A stretch of DNA of 64,000 nucleotides. Origin: an uncultured Chlorobiaceae bacterium. Its GTDB lineage: Bacteria > Bacteroidota > Chlorobiia > Chlorobiales > Chlorobiaceae. The stretch's first letter is position 1. Each line of letters starts with the position of its first letter. The stretch spans positions 1-64,000 of the forward strand of contig CAIMCD010000026.1 in the NCBI GenBank assembly GCA_903839405.1, read 5' to 3'. The notes under the pieces were generated by a model, which saw only the letters and a list, made by a program, of their open reading frames with translations, did not search any database and was not told where the DNA came from. Positions 1 to 8,225 of this stretch are shown piece by piece. Made by a program: the position numbers and the translations under genes.

Positions 1-55
1 GATATTATTAAACTAAAACTAAGACGTTGATCTTTAAACAAGGGGGTGAATTACA

Positions 56-253
56 TTGGTTAGTGTGCAGATAAATGATAACGAATCGATCGATAAAATG
101 CTGAAACGCTTCAAGAAGAAGTATGAGCGTGCAGGTGTTTTAAAGGAGTTCCGTAAAAACGCATACTTTGTTAAACCTTCAGTGGATGGTCGTTTGAAAC
201 GTTCGAGGAGCAGGCGTAGAGCGCAGAGGGCAAACGAAGAACGCAACTCATGA
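56..253 (+). CDS. rpsU: 30S ribosomal protein S21
   Basis: A 65-residue, very basic protein. It begins [22 protein letters not shown] and ends in an Arg-rich tail ([12 protein letters not shown]), which is the S21 pattern: a small-subunit protein next to the 3' end of 16S rRNA that helps translation initiation. The start codon is TTG, supported by a strong Shine-Dalgarno AGGGGGTGA about six bases upstream, one of the best ribosome-binding sites in the window. A hairpin terminator follows, so it is probably transcribed separately from aroA. Length is normal for the family and the call is secure. Confidence 0.95.
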   Translation: MVSVQINDNESIDKMLKRFKKKYERAGVLKEFRKNAYFVKPSVDGRLKRSRSRRRAQRANEERNS

Positions 254-286
254 TTCTATCCTTGTGAAAGGGAAAAATTATGTAAA

Positions 287-319
287 GCAGCTCCCTCCAC
301 GGGAGTTGCTTTTTTTTTG
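287..319 (+). terminator. Rho-independent terminator after rpsU
   Basis: The arms gcagctccc and gggagttgc pair over nine bases with one G-T wobble around a short loop, followed at once by a run of nine T. It lies 34 bases after the rpsU stop and just before aroA. Confidence 0.85.
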
Positions 320-339
320 TCAAACCAATCCATCGACTC

Positions 340-1641
340 ATGAGAGTTTTTAAAGGTGAAGTAACCGCGTTGCCGCCCGACAAGTCGATCTCCCATCGGG
401 CAGCTTTGATCGCCTCCTTGTCGGAAGGCACAACCGAGATAACAAATTTTTCCGCCGGATTTGATAACCAGTCGACCCTCGGCGTCCTGCAGGGTGCCGG
501 TATAACGCTTCGCCAGGAAGAGATAGCTGGTGCTTATGGCCGTTCGGTCAGAAGGGTGGTTGTTGAGTCGAAAGGGTTATGGAGTTTCACGCCGCCCGCG
601 GCTCCGCTGATGTGCAACAATTCGGGCAGCACCATGCGCATGTTTGCCGGAATTCTTGCGGCCCAGCCCTTCAAAAGCGAGTTGGTGGGCGACAGTTCGC
701 TCTTGAAGCGACCGATGAAGCGGGTTGCTGACCCTCTACGCCTGATGGGGGCTGAGGTGGAACTCTCCCCGGCCGGTACGGCGCCGATGATGATCAACGG
801 TACCAAGGAGTTGAAGCCGCTTGAGTACCGCCTGCCGGTTCCTTCAGCTCAGGTCAAGTCGCTTGTAGCCTTTGCGGCCCTTCATGCGGAGGGTGAAACC
901 CGCATTATTGAGGCTGTTCGTTCGCGTGACCATACGGAGGTGATGCTCGGCCTTGAGAGTTTTGAACGTGACGGCGAACGGGTGATTGTGGTGCCGGGTC
1001 GAAAGCCTCTTCTGGCAAAGCCCTTCTATATTCCGGCTGACCCTTCGGCCGCATGTTTCATTGTTGCGCTTGGCCTCCTGGCGCGGGGTTCAGAGATCAT
1101 GATTCGCGATGTTTGCTTGAACCCGACGCGCGCGGCATTTCTGGATATTCTTGTGGATGCCGGTGCGGGGTTGACGATTGAAAACGAGCGGGTGATTGGT
1201 GGCGAACGGATTGGAGATATTCTGGTGCATAACACCTCCGATATTGAGCCGCTTCGGATCAGCGACCCCAAACTTGTGGCCATTGTTATTGATGAGCTGC
1301 CCATGCTTGCGGTGCTTTCCGCCTTTGCAACCGGGAGCTTTGAGTTGCACCATGCCGCAGAGCTGAGAACCAAGGAGAGTGACCGGATTGATGCCCTGGT
1401 GGTCAACCTTCGCCGGCTTGGTTTTGCGTGCGAGGACTATCCCGACGGATTTGTGGTCAAGGGGCGCAACGTCACCCCTTCAGGCACGGTGGTGATTGAG
1501 AGCTTTGACGATCACCGCATTGCGATGAGCTTTGCCATTGCCAGCCGGGCAACCGGATGTGCGCTGGACATCACCGATATCAATGTTGTCGGGGTCTCCT
1601 TTCCGAACTTTTTTGAACTGCTTGAGAGTCTCGAAGCGTGA
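340..1641 (+). CDS. aroA: 3-phosphoshikimate 1-carboxyvinyltransferase (EPSP synthase)
   Basis: Catalyses the sixth step of the shikimate pathway: transfer of enolpyruvyl from PEP to shikimate-3-phosphate in the cytoplasm. The 433-residue length is normal. Family motifs are visible in order: [12 protein letters not shown] near the N-terminus (phosphate/shikimate binding), [12 protein letters not shown] near residue 88 (the family's LGNAGTAxR region, here divergent), [18 protein letters not shown], a KESDR motif ([10 protein letters not shown]), and [11 protein letters not shown] near the C-terminus. The ATG at 340 gives a normal N-terminus, but no clear Shine-Dalgarno is visible. It is bounded by the rpsU terminator upstream and faces a convergent hydrolase gene downstream. 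Nothing appears missing from the active site. Confidence 0.95.
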   Translation: MRVFKGEVTALPPDKSISHRAALIASLSEGTTEITNFSAGFDNQSTLGVLQGAGITLRQEEIAGAYGRSVRRVVVESKGLWSFTPPAAPLMCNNSGSTMRMFAGILAAQPFKSELVGDSSLLKRPMKRVADPLRLMGAEVELSPAGTAPMMINGTKELKPLEYRLPVPSAQVKSLVAFAALHAEGETRIIEAVRSRDHTEVMLGLESFERDGERVIVVPGRKPLLAKPFYIPADPSAACFIVALGLLARGSEIMIRDVCLNPTRAAFLDILVDAGAGLTIENERVIGGERIGDILVHNTSDIEPLRISDPKLVAIVIDELPMLAVLSAFATGSFELHHAAELRTKESDRIDALVVNLRRLGFACEDYPDGFVVKGRNVTPSGTVVIESFDDHRIAMSFAIASRATGCALDITDINVVGVSFPNFFELLESLEA

Positions 1642-1670
1642 CATAGTGACGGCAAACGGCTATGGAGAGG

Positions 1671-2465
1671 TCAGCTCTGGCCGACCTCTCCGATATGCTT
1701 CAAAAGGGCGGCGTTGAAGGCTTCCGCCTGCTCCATGTTTGAGATATGACCGGCTCCTGGAAGAAGCTGGAGCTGTGAACCGGGAATCCGGGCGCTGATC
1801 CCTTTAGCTGTTTCGGGCGTAGTGAGTTTATCCTCAGCTCCGCAGAGAACCAGCACTGGGCAGCGGATCTCCTCCAGACGAGCCGTTGCATCGCTTCGCA
1901 TCATGATGGCCCGCATGGCGGCGTTGATCACCTGCGCCGACTGCTGGGCGATCATCTCCCGCACTTCAGCCTCCAGTTCCGGCCGTGAGGTGAGGGTTTC
2001 AGGGGTAAAATAGTTCGGCACCATGCGCCTTGCCGCCTCCTCAGCCCCAAGGGTTTCCACGGCCTGAATAAACTCTTCGCGTCCTGAGCGGGCTTCGGGG
2101 GTGTCGGCTTCAGCTCTGGTATCGCACAGCACCAGGGAAGCGGTTTTATTCGGGAAGAGGCGGTAGAACTCCAGAGCCTGGTATCCACCCATGGAGAGCC
2201 CAACCACCGTCGCCTTCTCAATATTGAGTGCCGCAAGCAGCGCGGCCAGTTCATGCGCGTAGCCGGTAAAGTCCCACTCCGCTCTTTCTTCCGACTCATC
2301 AATGCCGTAAGCGTTCGGCGCTATAACCTGCACTCCGGCATTGCCGAGTGCCAGAATCTGGGGTATCCACATGGCCGCCGAAAGGGGGAATGCATGCAGA
2401 AGCAGCACCGGATAGTTGCCGGGCTCGGTTTTTGGCGGCGCGTCAGCCGATAAGAAAGTCAGCAT
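1671..2465 (-). CDS. alpha/beta-fold hydrolase (enol-lactonase-like)
   Basis: A 264-residue cytoplasmic alpha/beta hydrolase. The oxyanion-hole segment LLLHAFPLSAAMW lies at about residues 21-33. The nucleophile elbow GLSMGGYQ puts Ser at about 91, followed by Asp at about 212 (GAEDKLTTPE) and His at about 240 (GAGHISNMEQ), a complete catalytic triad. The closest named relatives by motif are 3-oxoadipate enol-lactonase and BioH-like carboxylesterases, but the substrate cannot be read from sequence. The start is three bases after the stop of the upstream YtxH gene and has no obvious RBS, which suggests translational coupling in a two-gene operon. Confidence 0.8.
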   Translation of the reverse strand: MLTFLSADAPPKTEPGNYPVLLLHAFPLSAAMWIPQILALGNAGVQVIAPNAYGIDESEERAEWDFTGYAHELAALLAALNIEKATVVGLSMGGYQALEFYRLFPNKTASLVLCDTRAEADTPEARSGREEFIQAVETLGAEEAARRMVPNYFTPETLTSRPELEAEVREMIAQQSAQVINAAMRAIMMRSDATARLEEIRCPVLVLCGAEDKLTTPETAKGISARIPGSQLQLLPGAGHISNMEQAEAFNAALLKHIGEVGQS

Positions 2466-2468
2466 GCT

Positions 2469-2795
2469 TTAGTTTTCCTGGCTTTTTGGGTATCCCTTGA
2501 TTTCACGGATAATGCTGTTGGCTTCACCGAGAATTTTTTTTGCTTCGTCACGGGCGGTGTCGATAATCTCCTGTGAGCGTGTTTTTGCATCGTTACTATA
2601 GGCATCGTCATGCTCACTCTGTTCATAGTAATCGGTTGCCTTGTCGAGTGCGTGCTTGACCTTGCCTGAAATAATCTGCTGGATCTCCGTACCCTTGTGC
2701 GGCGCGAAGAGCAGGCCCATGATGGTGCCTACAGCGGCACCAAGCCCGGCGCCGAAGAAGAGCCCTTTGTAAAACTTGTCCTGTTGTTGTTCCAT
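2469..2795 (-). CDS. YtxH domain protein
   Basis: A 108-residue protein with one N-terminal glycine-rich hydrophobic segment (GLFFGAGLGAAVGTIMGLLFAPHKG) followed by a charged, helical C-terminal half. This is the YtxH/gas-vesicle-like small membrane protein layout, and the L-[FL]-AP-x-KG sequence is the family signature. Such proteins are usually linked to general stress, with no known enzymatic activity. It sits three bases upstream of the alpha/beta hydrolase, so the two are probably co-transcribed. The function here is unknown. Confidence 0.75.
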   Translation of the reverse strand: MEQQQDKFYKGLFFGAGLGAAVGTIMGLLFAPHKGTEIQQIISGKVKHALDKATDYYEQSEHDDAYSNDAKTRSQEIIDTARDEAKKILGEANSIIREIKGYPKSQEN

Positions 2796-2832
2796 AGTGT
2801 TATCAGGTTTTGTGTTACAGGAATATACAACT

Positions 2833-4242
2833 TTAAGGTTTTAACATACCCATAATCTCTTCGCGCGACTCCACAATTCGCTCAACCAGGTCAGGATGGC
2901 AGAGCACCCTGAATTTCTTGGTGTAACGTTCAAACGAGAGAATAAAATCCGACTGGAAAACCGATTCCTGCAGATCGTCAAACCGGATGTATTCGCCCTC
3001 AAGCTGCTCGTTGTAGTGGGTGTGAGCCGCACGGGTCGGGTAGACCCTCAGCTCCTTGAGGTCGGCGTAATCAAAAATATCCTTTTTCGAAGGCGGGTCA
3101 ATCAGCACCTCATGGCCGTGCAGATCAAGATGGTAGCGCTGGTTGAGAAAGCGGCAGATAGCCTGCTCCATGTTGCGGCGCATCTCACTATTGCTGTTAT
3201 AGATAAACCACCCTTCATCCGCCTCTGAGCTTCCGGCAAGGTAGGGTTGCACGGTGATGGAGCGTTTGTAGACCCGGCGCATCAGAATATCCTCAAGCAG
3301 TTCACCGAGCGGATGGTTCCCCTCCGGCATGAGCCGCTTCAGCTCGTAGAGCACCCGGTCATCGGCATTGCTGTAAAAGAGATCGCGCAGGGCGGCGGGT
3401 GCGATGAGCCCCTGGTTCGCAATATCCTGCAGAAGCCGGCGCAGCATGGCCGAGAGCGAGCGGCTGGTGTGGTGCCAGTAGACGTTGCGCATCATCATGT
3501 ACTTGGCAAAGAGGAGGCTTTCAAGCGGCGCAATCCCTTTTTCCGTAATGGCAAACCGCTCCCGCGCCGGGTCGGGCACAAACGACTCGATCAGCCGCTC
3601 AATGTCGATGCTGCCGTAGGGAATGTTGCAGTGGTGGGCGTCGCGCATCAGGTAGTCCATCTTGTCGGGGTCGAGGGTACCGCTGATCAGCTTGCCGAAG
3701 CGATTTGCAGAGCTGCCGGTGATGAGGTTGATCACCAGCTCGGGCGACACCTTCCACTCCTCCTGCAAAATTTCCGCAATGGTGGGACTCCCCGGATTTT
3801 CCTCAAAAATAAAGTGGCGGCAGAGATGTTCGTGGTGCGAAAAAACCGGTTCGCCCTTGCAGCAGGGAATCTGCTCCTCAATCACATGGGCGTGCGGGTA
3901 GTGGCCAATATCGTGCAGCAGGCTTGCCGCGAGCAGCATCCGGCAGTTGTGTTCATCAAAGCGGAAGCTCTCGCTTTGCAGCTTCACGGCCAAGGGAGAG
4001 GTGAGCATTCGCTGCAAGATGAGCTTCATCAGGTGATAGACCCCGATGGAGTGCTCAAAACGGGTATGGTTTGCTCCCGGATAGACCTGCTGCGAAAAGG
4101 AGAGTTGGCGGATTCCCTTGAGGCGCAGGAAGGATGGGTGCGAAAGAATTTTTTTCAGCGGCCCGCTGAGCGCAATATGGCCCCAGATCGGGATGCGGAT
4201 AAATCCCTCATCGGACTGGAAAAGCAGGTTTTCAGCGATCAT
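2833..4242 (-). CDS. HD domain phosphohydrolase (SAMHD1/dGTPase-like)
   Basis: A 469-residue protein with the metal-binding HD signature spread over the N-terminal half: RFEHSIGVYHL (first His), LLHDIGHYPHAH (the HD pair plus further His), and LDPDKMDYLMRDAHHC (distal Asp). The start MIAENLLFQSDEGFIRIPIWGHI and the order of motifs match the bacterial relatives of SAMHD1 and dNTP triphosphohydrolases, which hydrolyse nucleotide phosphate esters. The C-terminal 200 residues are less conserved and probably regulatory or oligomerising. It appears monocistronic. Whether it acts on dNTPs or another phosphoester cannot be told from sequence. Confidence 0.8.
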   Translation of the reverse strand: MIAENLLFQSDEGFIRIPIWGHIALSGPLKKILSHPSFLRLKGIRQLSFSQQVYPGANHTRFEHSIGVYHLMKLILQRMLTSPLAVKLQSESFRFDEHNCRMLLAASLLHDIGHYPHAHVIEEQIPCCKGEPVFSHHEHLCRHFIFEENPGSPTIAEILQEEWKVSPELVINLITGSSANRFGKLISGTLDPDKMDYLMRDAHHCNIPYGSIDIERLIESFVPDPARERFAITEKGIAPLESLLFAKYMMMRNVYWHHTSRSLSAMLRRLLQDIANQGLIAPAALRDLFYSNADDRVLYELKRLMPEGNHPLGELLEDILMRRVYKRSITVQPYLAGSSEADEGWFIYNSNSEMRRNMEQAICRFLNQRYHLDLHGHEVLIDPPSKKDIFDYADLKELRVYPTRAAHTHYNEQLEGEYIRFDDLQESVFQSDFILSFERYTKKFRVLCHPDLVERIVESREEIMGMLKP

Positions 4243-4322
4243 GAAATTTGTGTGCTTTTATGAGAGTCAGCATGTGATTGTGATGTTTCATGGATGAAAC
4301 AAAGTTCAATTCAAAACATTAT

Positions 4323-6086
4323 TTATGCGTGTGTATCTGCTCCAAGTTGTTTTAGTAACCAATTGAGTTGATTTCTTGCTTTTGAAATCATTTCACTGAA
4401 TGTTAAAATATCTGTATTTGGTTCATGATTCTTCAGATTTAGCAAGTCATTCCCTTTCTTGCCGCCGATTACAAGAACTTTGATTTCGTTTTCTATGAAT
4501 GGCAAAAAGTCATTACGATAACCCGTAGCTTGTTGATAGTCAGTGTAAGTAAGCGAATGATTCGGTCGTTTGAACTCAATCAATAAATACTTGTTATCTG
4601 CATTCATATTCAGTAATAAGTCAGGTCGTTTATTTGCACGTTTTCCAGAATATGTTTTGCCCAATAAATCTTCAACTTGACGTTTTAATGTTATATTGCT
4701 ACTGAAGAATGAATATTCTAATCCAAAAACCCAAAGATTTTTAGCAAGTAAATCATGAATGTTTTTTTCTTCAGTACTTGAGTTTCTGCACAAGTAATCT
4801 AGTTTTTCTAAAAATATTAAACGACTATTAGCTTGTTCTCCAATGATAGCAAGTTCGATCAATCCAAATTGATTAAGCACCTCTGCAAGTTTTGCAATAT
4901 CAGAATGAGATGCCTCATTGATATATTCAAGAATTGTTCGATAATCAGTTCTTTCGAGCGCATCAAGAAGAACACTTACAATTGGTTCGACTTTCGATTC
5001 AGGTTCACCATAATAGCGTTCTAAAATCGATTTAATTGATTGTTCAGCAAATTTACGTTTGTATTCTGGTAGTTCTTGTAATCGCTGATTTATTCTTTTT
5101 TGTAGGCGAGCTTGAGCTAAGCTGATTTCTTGCCCATATTCTTGCTTAAATTTTTCTCTAAGTACAGGGAAGACGTCTTTTTTTACGGCTTCAAAAAGCT
5201 CACTGTTTTCAACTAACGCTCCCCAATCTGCTGTAACATGATCGATTAACCCATCAATTTCTATTTCACCGTATAGTTTTTTTAATAGCTTTGGAGGGAA
5301 GTCATTAGCTTCTTCTAATCCAAAATATTCTGGCTTTCCAACAATCTTTCCGTCAACACGTATCGAAATCCCTGGAGCTCTAAGATTTTTTCTTTGATTT
5401 GATATCGTAAAGCGGAGTCTTATTTTACCTACGTCAGGTAAATTTTTTTCATATTCAGTATAAGCTCCCTTAACATCATCAATTCCTAAGAGTTTACCAT
5501 CGACCTCAATATTAAAGTCTTCTTCCCGTCCGTATTCATGCAATAGTATTTGTCGGAGCTTATCTGCATTAGGAAATGTAAAGCCTTGATTTAAGCCTGT
5601 AAGTGTAATTCGTGTTCCATGATCTATTTCATAGTCTTTTTGAGAATCCAGATTAATCGGTAATTTTTCTATATCTTCAGCTTTTCCATAGTCTTCTTTT
5701 GTTAAAACGAATGTGCATTTTCTTCCGCGAGCCCATGTTTCAAGTTTCATAGAGCTAGCTGCCATTAAGCCAGCAAATTTACCTATTCCCTTACGTCCTT
5801 TTGCCTTTCTCTTTTTGTTTTTTGTTATTTCACCTCTTCTGATCCGACGATCATTGGCTATGAAAAGATATTCCTGCCTTAGTTCATTTTCAGTCATGCC
5901 AGAACCATCATCTTGAATAATAATCGCTTGTTCAGTTAGTGGCTCTGGTAATGTAATTTTAACTGTATCTGCTTCAGCATCCCAAGCGTTATCGATTAGT
6001 TCTTTAAGAGCTTTTTCGGAAGAACGATAGTTTTCCGATAAAAGCTTTGCTAGTCGTGTATTAACATGAAATCTGATCTCGTTCAT
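4323..6086 (-). CDS. GHKL-ATPase fused to PD-(D/E)XK nuclease (MORC/Shedu-like, putative defence)
   Basis: A 587-residue two-domain protein. The N-terminal part has the Bergerat (GHKL) ATP-binding motifs: N-box KELIDNAWDA (residues 28-37), DDGSGM (59-64), GRKGIGKFAG (97-106) and the GT of HGTRITL (157-158), as in MutL, Hsp90 and MORC proteins. A coiled, Lys/Glu-rich middle follows. Residues about 440-560 look like a DUF4263/Shedu-type restriction-endonuclease fold: RPDLLL then YLLIEFKRP gives a D489...E504-x-K506 catalytic triad followed by a Gln pair near 518. ATPase-nuclease fusions of this kind are known from restriction-modification neighbourhoods (prokaryotic MORC-like proteins). The gene is clearly more AT-rich than its neighbours, suggesting transfer. 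Function as phage or plasmid defence is inference. Confidence 0.75.
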   Translation of the reverse strand: MNEIRFHVNTRLAKLLSENYRSSEKALKELIDNAWDAEADTVKITLPEPLTEQAIIIQDDGSGMTENELRQEYLFIANDRRIRRGEITKNKKRKAKGRKGIGKFAGLMAASSMKLETWARGRKCTFVLTKEDYGKAEDIEKLPINLDSQKDYEIDHGTRITLTGLNQGFTFPNADKLRQILLHEYGREEDFNIEVDGKLLGIDDVKGAYTEYEKNLPDVGKIRLRFTISNQRKNLRAPGISIRVDGKIVGKPEYFGLEEANDFPPKLLKKLYGEIEIDGLIDHVTADWGALVENSELFEAVKKDVFPVLREKFKQEYGQEISLAQARLQKRINQRLQELPEYKRKFAEQSIKSILERYYGEPESKVEPIVSVLLDALERTDYRTILEYINEASHSDIAKLAEVLNQFGLIELAIIGEQANSRLIFLEKLDYLCRNSSTEEKNIHDLLAKNLWVFGLEYSFFSSNITLKRQVEDLLGKTYSGKRANKRPDLLLNMNADNKYLLIEFKRPNHSLTYTDYQQATGYRNDFLPFIENEIKVLVIGGKKGNDLLNLKNHEPNTDILTFSEMISKARNQLNWLLKQLGADTHA

Positions 6087-6141
6087 TAGCTACAGCTTAT
6101 GATTGATAAAATAATTTCAATAAAAAATTTTATTGAGCAAT

Positions 6142-6147
6142 ATTATA
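6142..6147 (-). promoter_or_regulatory. Candidate -10 element of the GHKL-nuclease gene
   Basis: On the minus strand the sequence reads TATAAT, a perfect sigma-70 -10 hexamer, about 55 bases before the ATG at 6086. No convincing -35 is present at 17 bases (gatgca). In AT-rich DNA such a match can be chance. Confidence 0.4.
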
Positions 6148-6236
6148 GCCTATTCGTATTTTTTGCATCATTCTTATTTTGTCGATTTCTCTCATAATCC
6201 TTGCCGTTTTCGTCAGTAGTACAATGATGCGCGGTT

Positions 6237-6323
6237 ACTGAAGGATATCCTCAAAGCTGAGCTCACGGTCTTGCCGGTTTTGTACCGCTTATTGATGGCC
6301 TCGATGTACTCCTGAATGGTCAT
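6237..6323 (-). pseudogene. Fossil N-terminus of a type ISP-like restriction enzyme
   Basis: Read on the minus strand from ATG at 6323, the peptide is MTIQEYIEAINKRYKTGKT. Then, after restoring one base, RELSFEDILQ and a stop. From memory this resembles the start of type ISP/Eco57I-like restriction-methyltransferases (pattern MTIQ-YI--IN-RYKTG--REHSFRGDLQ). No Shine-Dalgarno precedes it and nothing of the remaining enzyme follows, so it would be a decayed stub. The similarity is recalled, not searched. Confidence 0.4.
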
Positions 6324-6366
6324 GCGATTGTTTTACAGATTCTTGTTGTGGATGGGGGCGTTGTGC

Positions 6367-6408
6367 TTATCACAACTGCGCGGTATTATGAACGCACAGT
6401 TGTGATAA
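6367..6408. repeat. 16-base inverted repeat (strong stem-loop)
   Basis: The arms ttatcacaactgcgcg and cgcacagttgtgataa pair over all 16 positions with one wobble around a ten-base loop (gtattatgaa). There is no T-run on either side, so it is not a textbook terminator. It lies about 115 bases after the radical SAM gene's stop. It could stabilise that mRNA's 3' end, be an operator, or be the scar of a mobile element. Confidence 0.6.
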
Positions 6409-6524
6409 TATAAACAAGGGATTGCGATTTTTTTTCAGGTGGGAGCTGACTTTAAGCGCTGAAGTGGTTTTATGCTCTTCAGCGCGCGAGTTTCTTTTAG
6501 CATCCAACTTTGTGCGCGAAGCAT

Positions 6525-8027
6525 TTATCCTGCAGAGCGTCGGGCTTCTTTGAGGTGCAGTTGGCAGACTTTTCGGAAGTGGTGGCCGTAGATGGCCAGG
6601 GTTACGGCGAGCGGGATGGAGTGCTGGCGGTTGAAGAATGTCCATACCAGCATTTTCCAGTACTGGAACCGTTCCCGTCCCACCACGCCGAGCAGCACCA
6701 CCGAGCGGATAAAGGCGAGCAGGTGGCTGAGGCGGAACCGTTCCTGGTATTGTGGCGCCCGGTATTCCTGCAGGAGGGTGCGCACTCTCTGGTAGTAGTG
6801 TTTCGGGCTGTAGAGCTGGGTCATCATGTCGGTATATCCCTTGCGCAGCACATCCAGATCCATTTTCGGAATAATGTTGGTGTTGCTGTCAACATTGTCG
6901 CCGCTTGAGTTATGCAGCAGCCGTCCCTCTTTTTGCATCCGTTCGTAGAGGCGGGTGCCGGGAAGGGCCTGCAGGATGCCGACCATGGCCGTGACAATGC
7001 CGCTTTTCTGGATGAACTCAACCTGTTTCTGGAAAATGGAGGGGGTGTCGCTGTCGAACCCTACAATAAAACCGCCCTGAACCTCCATGCCGGCGTGCTG
7101 GATTTTATGGATATTTTCAAGCATGTCCCTTGAGGTATTGTGCTGCTTGCCGCAGGCTTGCAGCGCCTGATCGTCCGGGGTTTCAATGCCGATAAAGACC
7201 TGGGTGAAGCCCGCCTCTACCATGAGCCGCATCAGTTCCGGGTCGTCAGCCAGATTGATGGAGCACTCGGTATAGAGTCGGGTGGTTGTTTTGTTGGCTC
7301 TCTGCCACTCAATCAGGCGCGGCAGCAGCTCTTTTTTCAGGTAGGCTTTGTGGGCAATGAAGTTATCGTCCACAAAAAAGATGCTGTCCCGCCATCCCAA
7401 TTTGCGCAGTCCATCAAGCTCCACAATAATCTGCTGGCTGGTTTTGGTGCGGATTTTATGGCCAAGTAGCGCCGTAACGTTGCAGAAGTCGCACTGGTAG
7501 GGGCACCCTCTTGAAAACTGCAGGGCCATTGAGGCATATTTCTTGATGTCGAGCAGCTCCCACTGCGGCGCAGGAGTGTGGGCAATATCCGGGAACAAGC
7601 TCGACGAGTAGTATTTCTGCAGCTTTCCCTTTTCCAGATCTTCAAGGAATGGCGGAAGGGTCAGCTCGGCTTCGTTGAGCACAAAGTGATCAACCGTCGG
7701 AAAGTCCTGATGTTCGGAGGTAAAGAGCGGGCCACCAGCCACCACTTTGCGATTGGCGTGGTTGCACTCTGCAATTACCTTACGGGCGGACTCCTGCTGG
7801 ACGGCCATGGCGCTGATCCATACCATGTCGGCCCACAGAATATCCTCCGGGCGAAGGGGGGCAATATTGAGGTCAACCAGTTTCCGCTCCCAGCTTTCAG
7901 GCAGCATTGCGGCTACGGTCAACAGGCCGAGCGGCGGAAGCGATGCTTTTTTGTTCACAAACTTCAAGGCGTGCTTGAAACTCCAGAAGGTGTCAGGAAA
8001 TTCGGGATAGATCAACAGAACTCTCAT
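6525..8027 (-). CDS. B12-binding radical SAM protein (DUF4070-type, BchQ/BchR/HpnP-like)
   Basis: A 500-residue protein with an N-terminal cobalamin-binding Rossmann domain (residues about 1-140), then a radical SAM core whose SRGCPYQCDFCNV supplies the CxxxCxxC cluster ligands (Cys 175, 179, 182). A C-terminal region typical of the DUF4070 group follows. The FPDTFWSFKHALKF start and the overall layout are shared by B12-dependent C-methylases, including the bacteriochlorophyll side-chain methylases BchQ/BchR of green sulfur bacteria and the hopanoid methylase HpnP. Methylation of a pigment or isoprenoid is therefore plausible, but several paralogues exist per genome and I cannot tell which this is. 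No pigment gene is adjacent. The ATG start is well placed. Confidence 0.8.
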   Translation of the reverse strand: MRVLLIYPEFPDTFWSFKHALKFVNKKASLPPLGLLTVAAMLPESWERKLVDLNIAPLRPEDILWADMVWISAMAVQQESARKVIAECNHANRKVVAGGPLFTSEHQDFPTVDHFVLNEAELTLPPFLEDLEKGKLQKYYSSSLFPDIAHTPAPQWELLDIKKYASMALQFSRGCPYQCDFCNVTALLGHKIRTKTSQQIIVELDGLRKLGWRDSIFFVDDNFIAHKAYLKKELLPRLIEWQRANKTTTRLYTECSINLADDPELMRLMVEAGFTQVFIGIETPDDQALQACGKQHNTSRDMLENIHKIQHAGMEVQGGFIVGFDSDTPSIFQKQVEFIQKSGIVTAMVGILQALPGTRLYERMQKEGRLLHNSSGDNVDSNTNIIPKMDLDVLRKGYTDMMTQLYSPKHYYQRVRTLLQEYRAPQYQERFRLSHLLAFIRSVVLLGVVGRERFQYWKMLVWTFFNRQHSIPLAVTLAIYGHHFRKVCQLHLKEARRSAG

Positions 8028-8225
8028 GGCTCACTTGCCTCCGGCAATACGGTTTTTTATAGTTACAGAGGGGGAAAAGTACGACTGTCCTCTCGGGGTT
8101 TCCAGGAGTTAAAAACAGTGATTGTGCTGTGTAAAGTTCCGTAACGTAAAAAAGAAGCGATTTATTTTATGGTCGCCTGAGGCAAGGGGAGTGAGGGGTT
8201 TTGCTCTTTTGCAGGTGGAGCGATG

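Larger units (their letters stand above)
6087..6524. other. 438-base intergenic region
   Basis: No intact gene is visible. The stretch holds the GHKL gene's likely promoter, the possible restriction-enzyme stub and a long inverted repeat, each listed separately. The part next to the GHKL gene is AT-rich. The rest has the base composition of the host. Confidence 0.6.

Noticed and set aside
3247-4263. 338-codon plus-strand ORF opposite the HD hydrolase gene
   Set aside because: Antisense to a gene with clear HD motifs; no RBS or recognisable domain.
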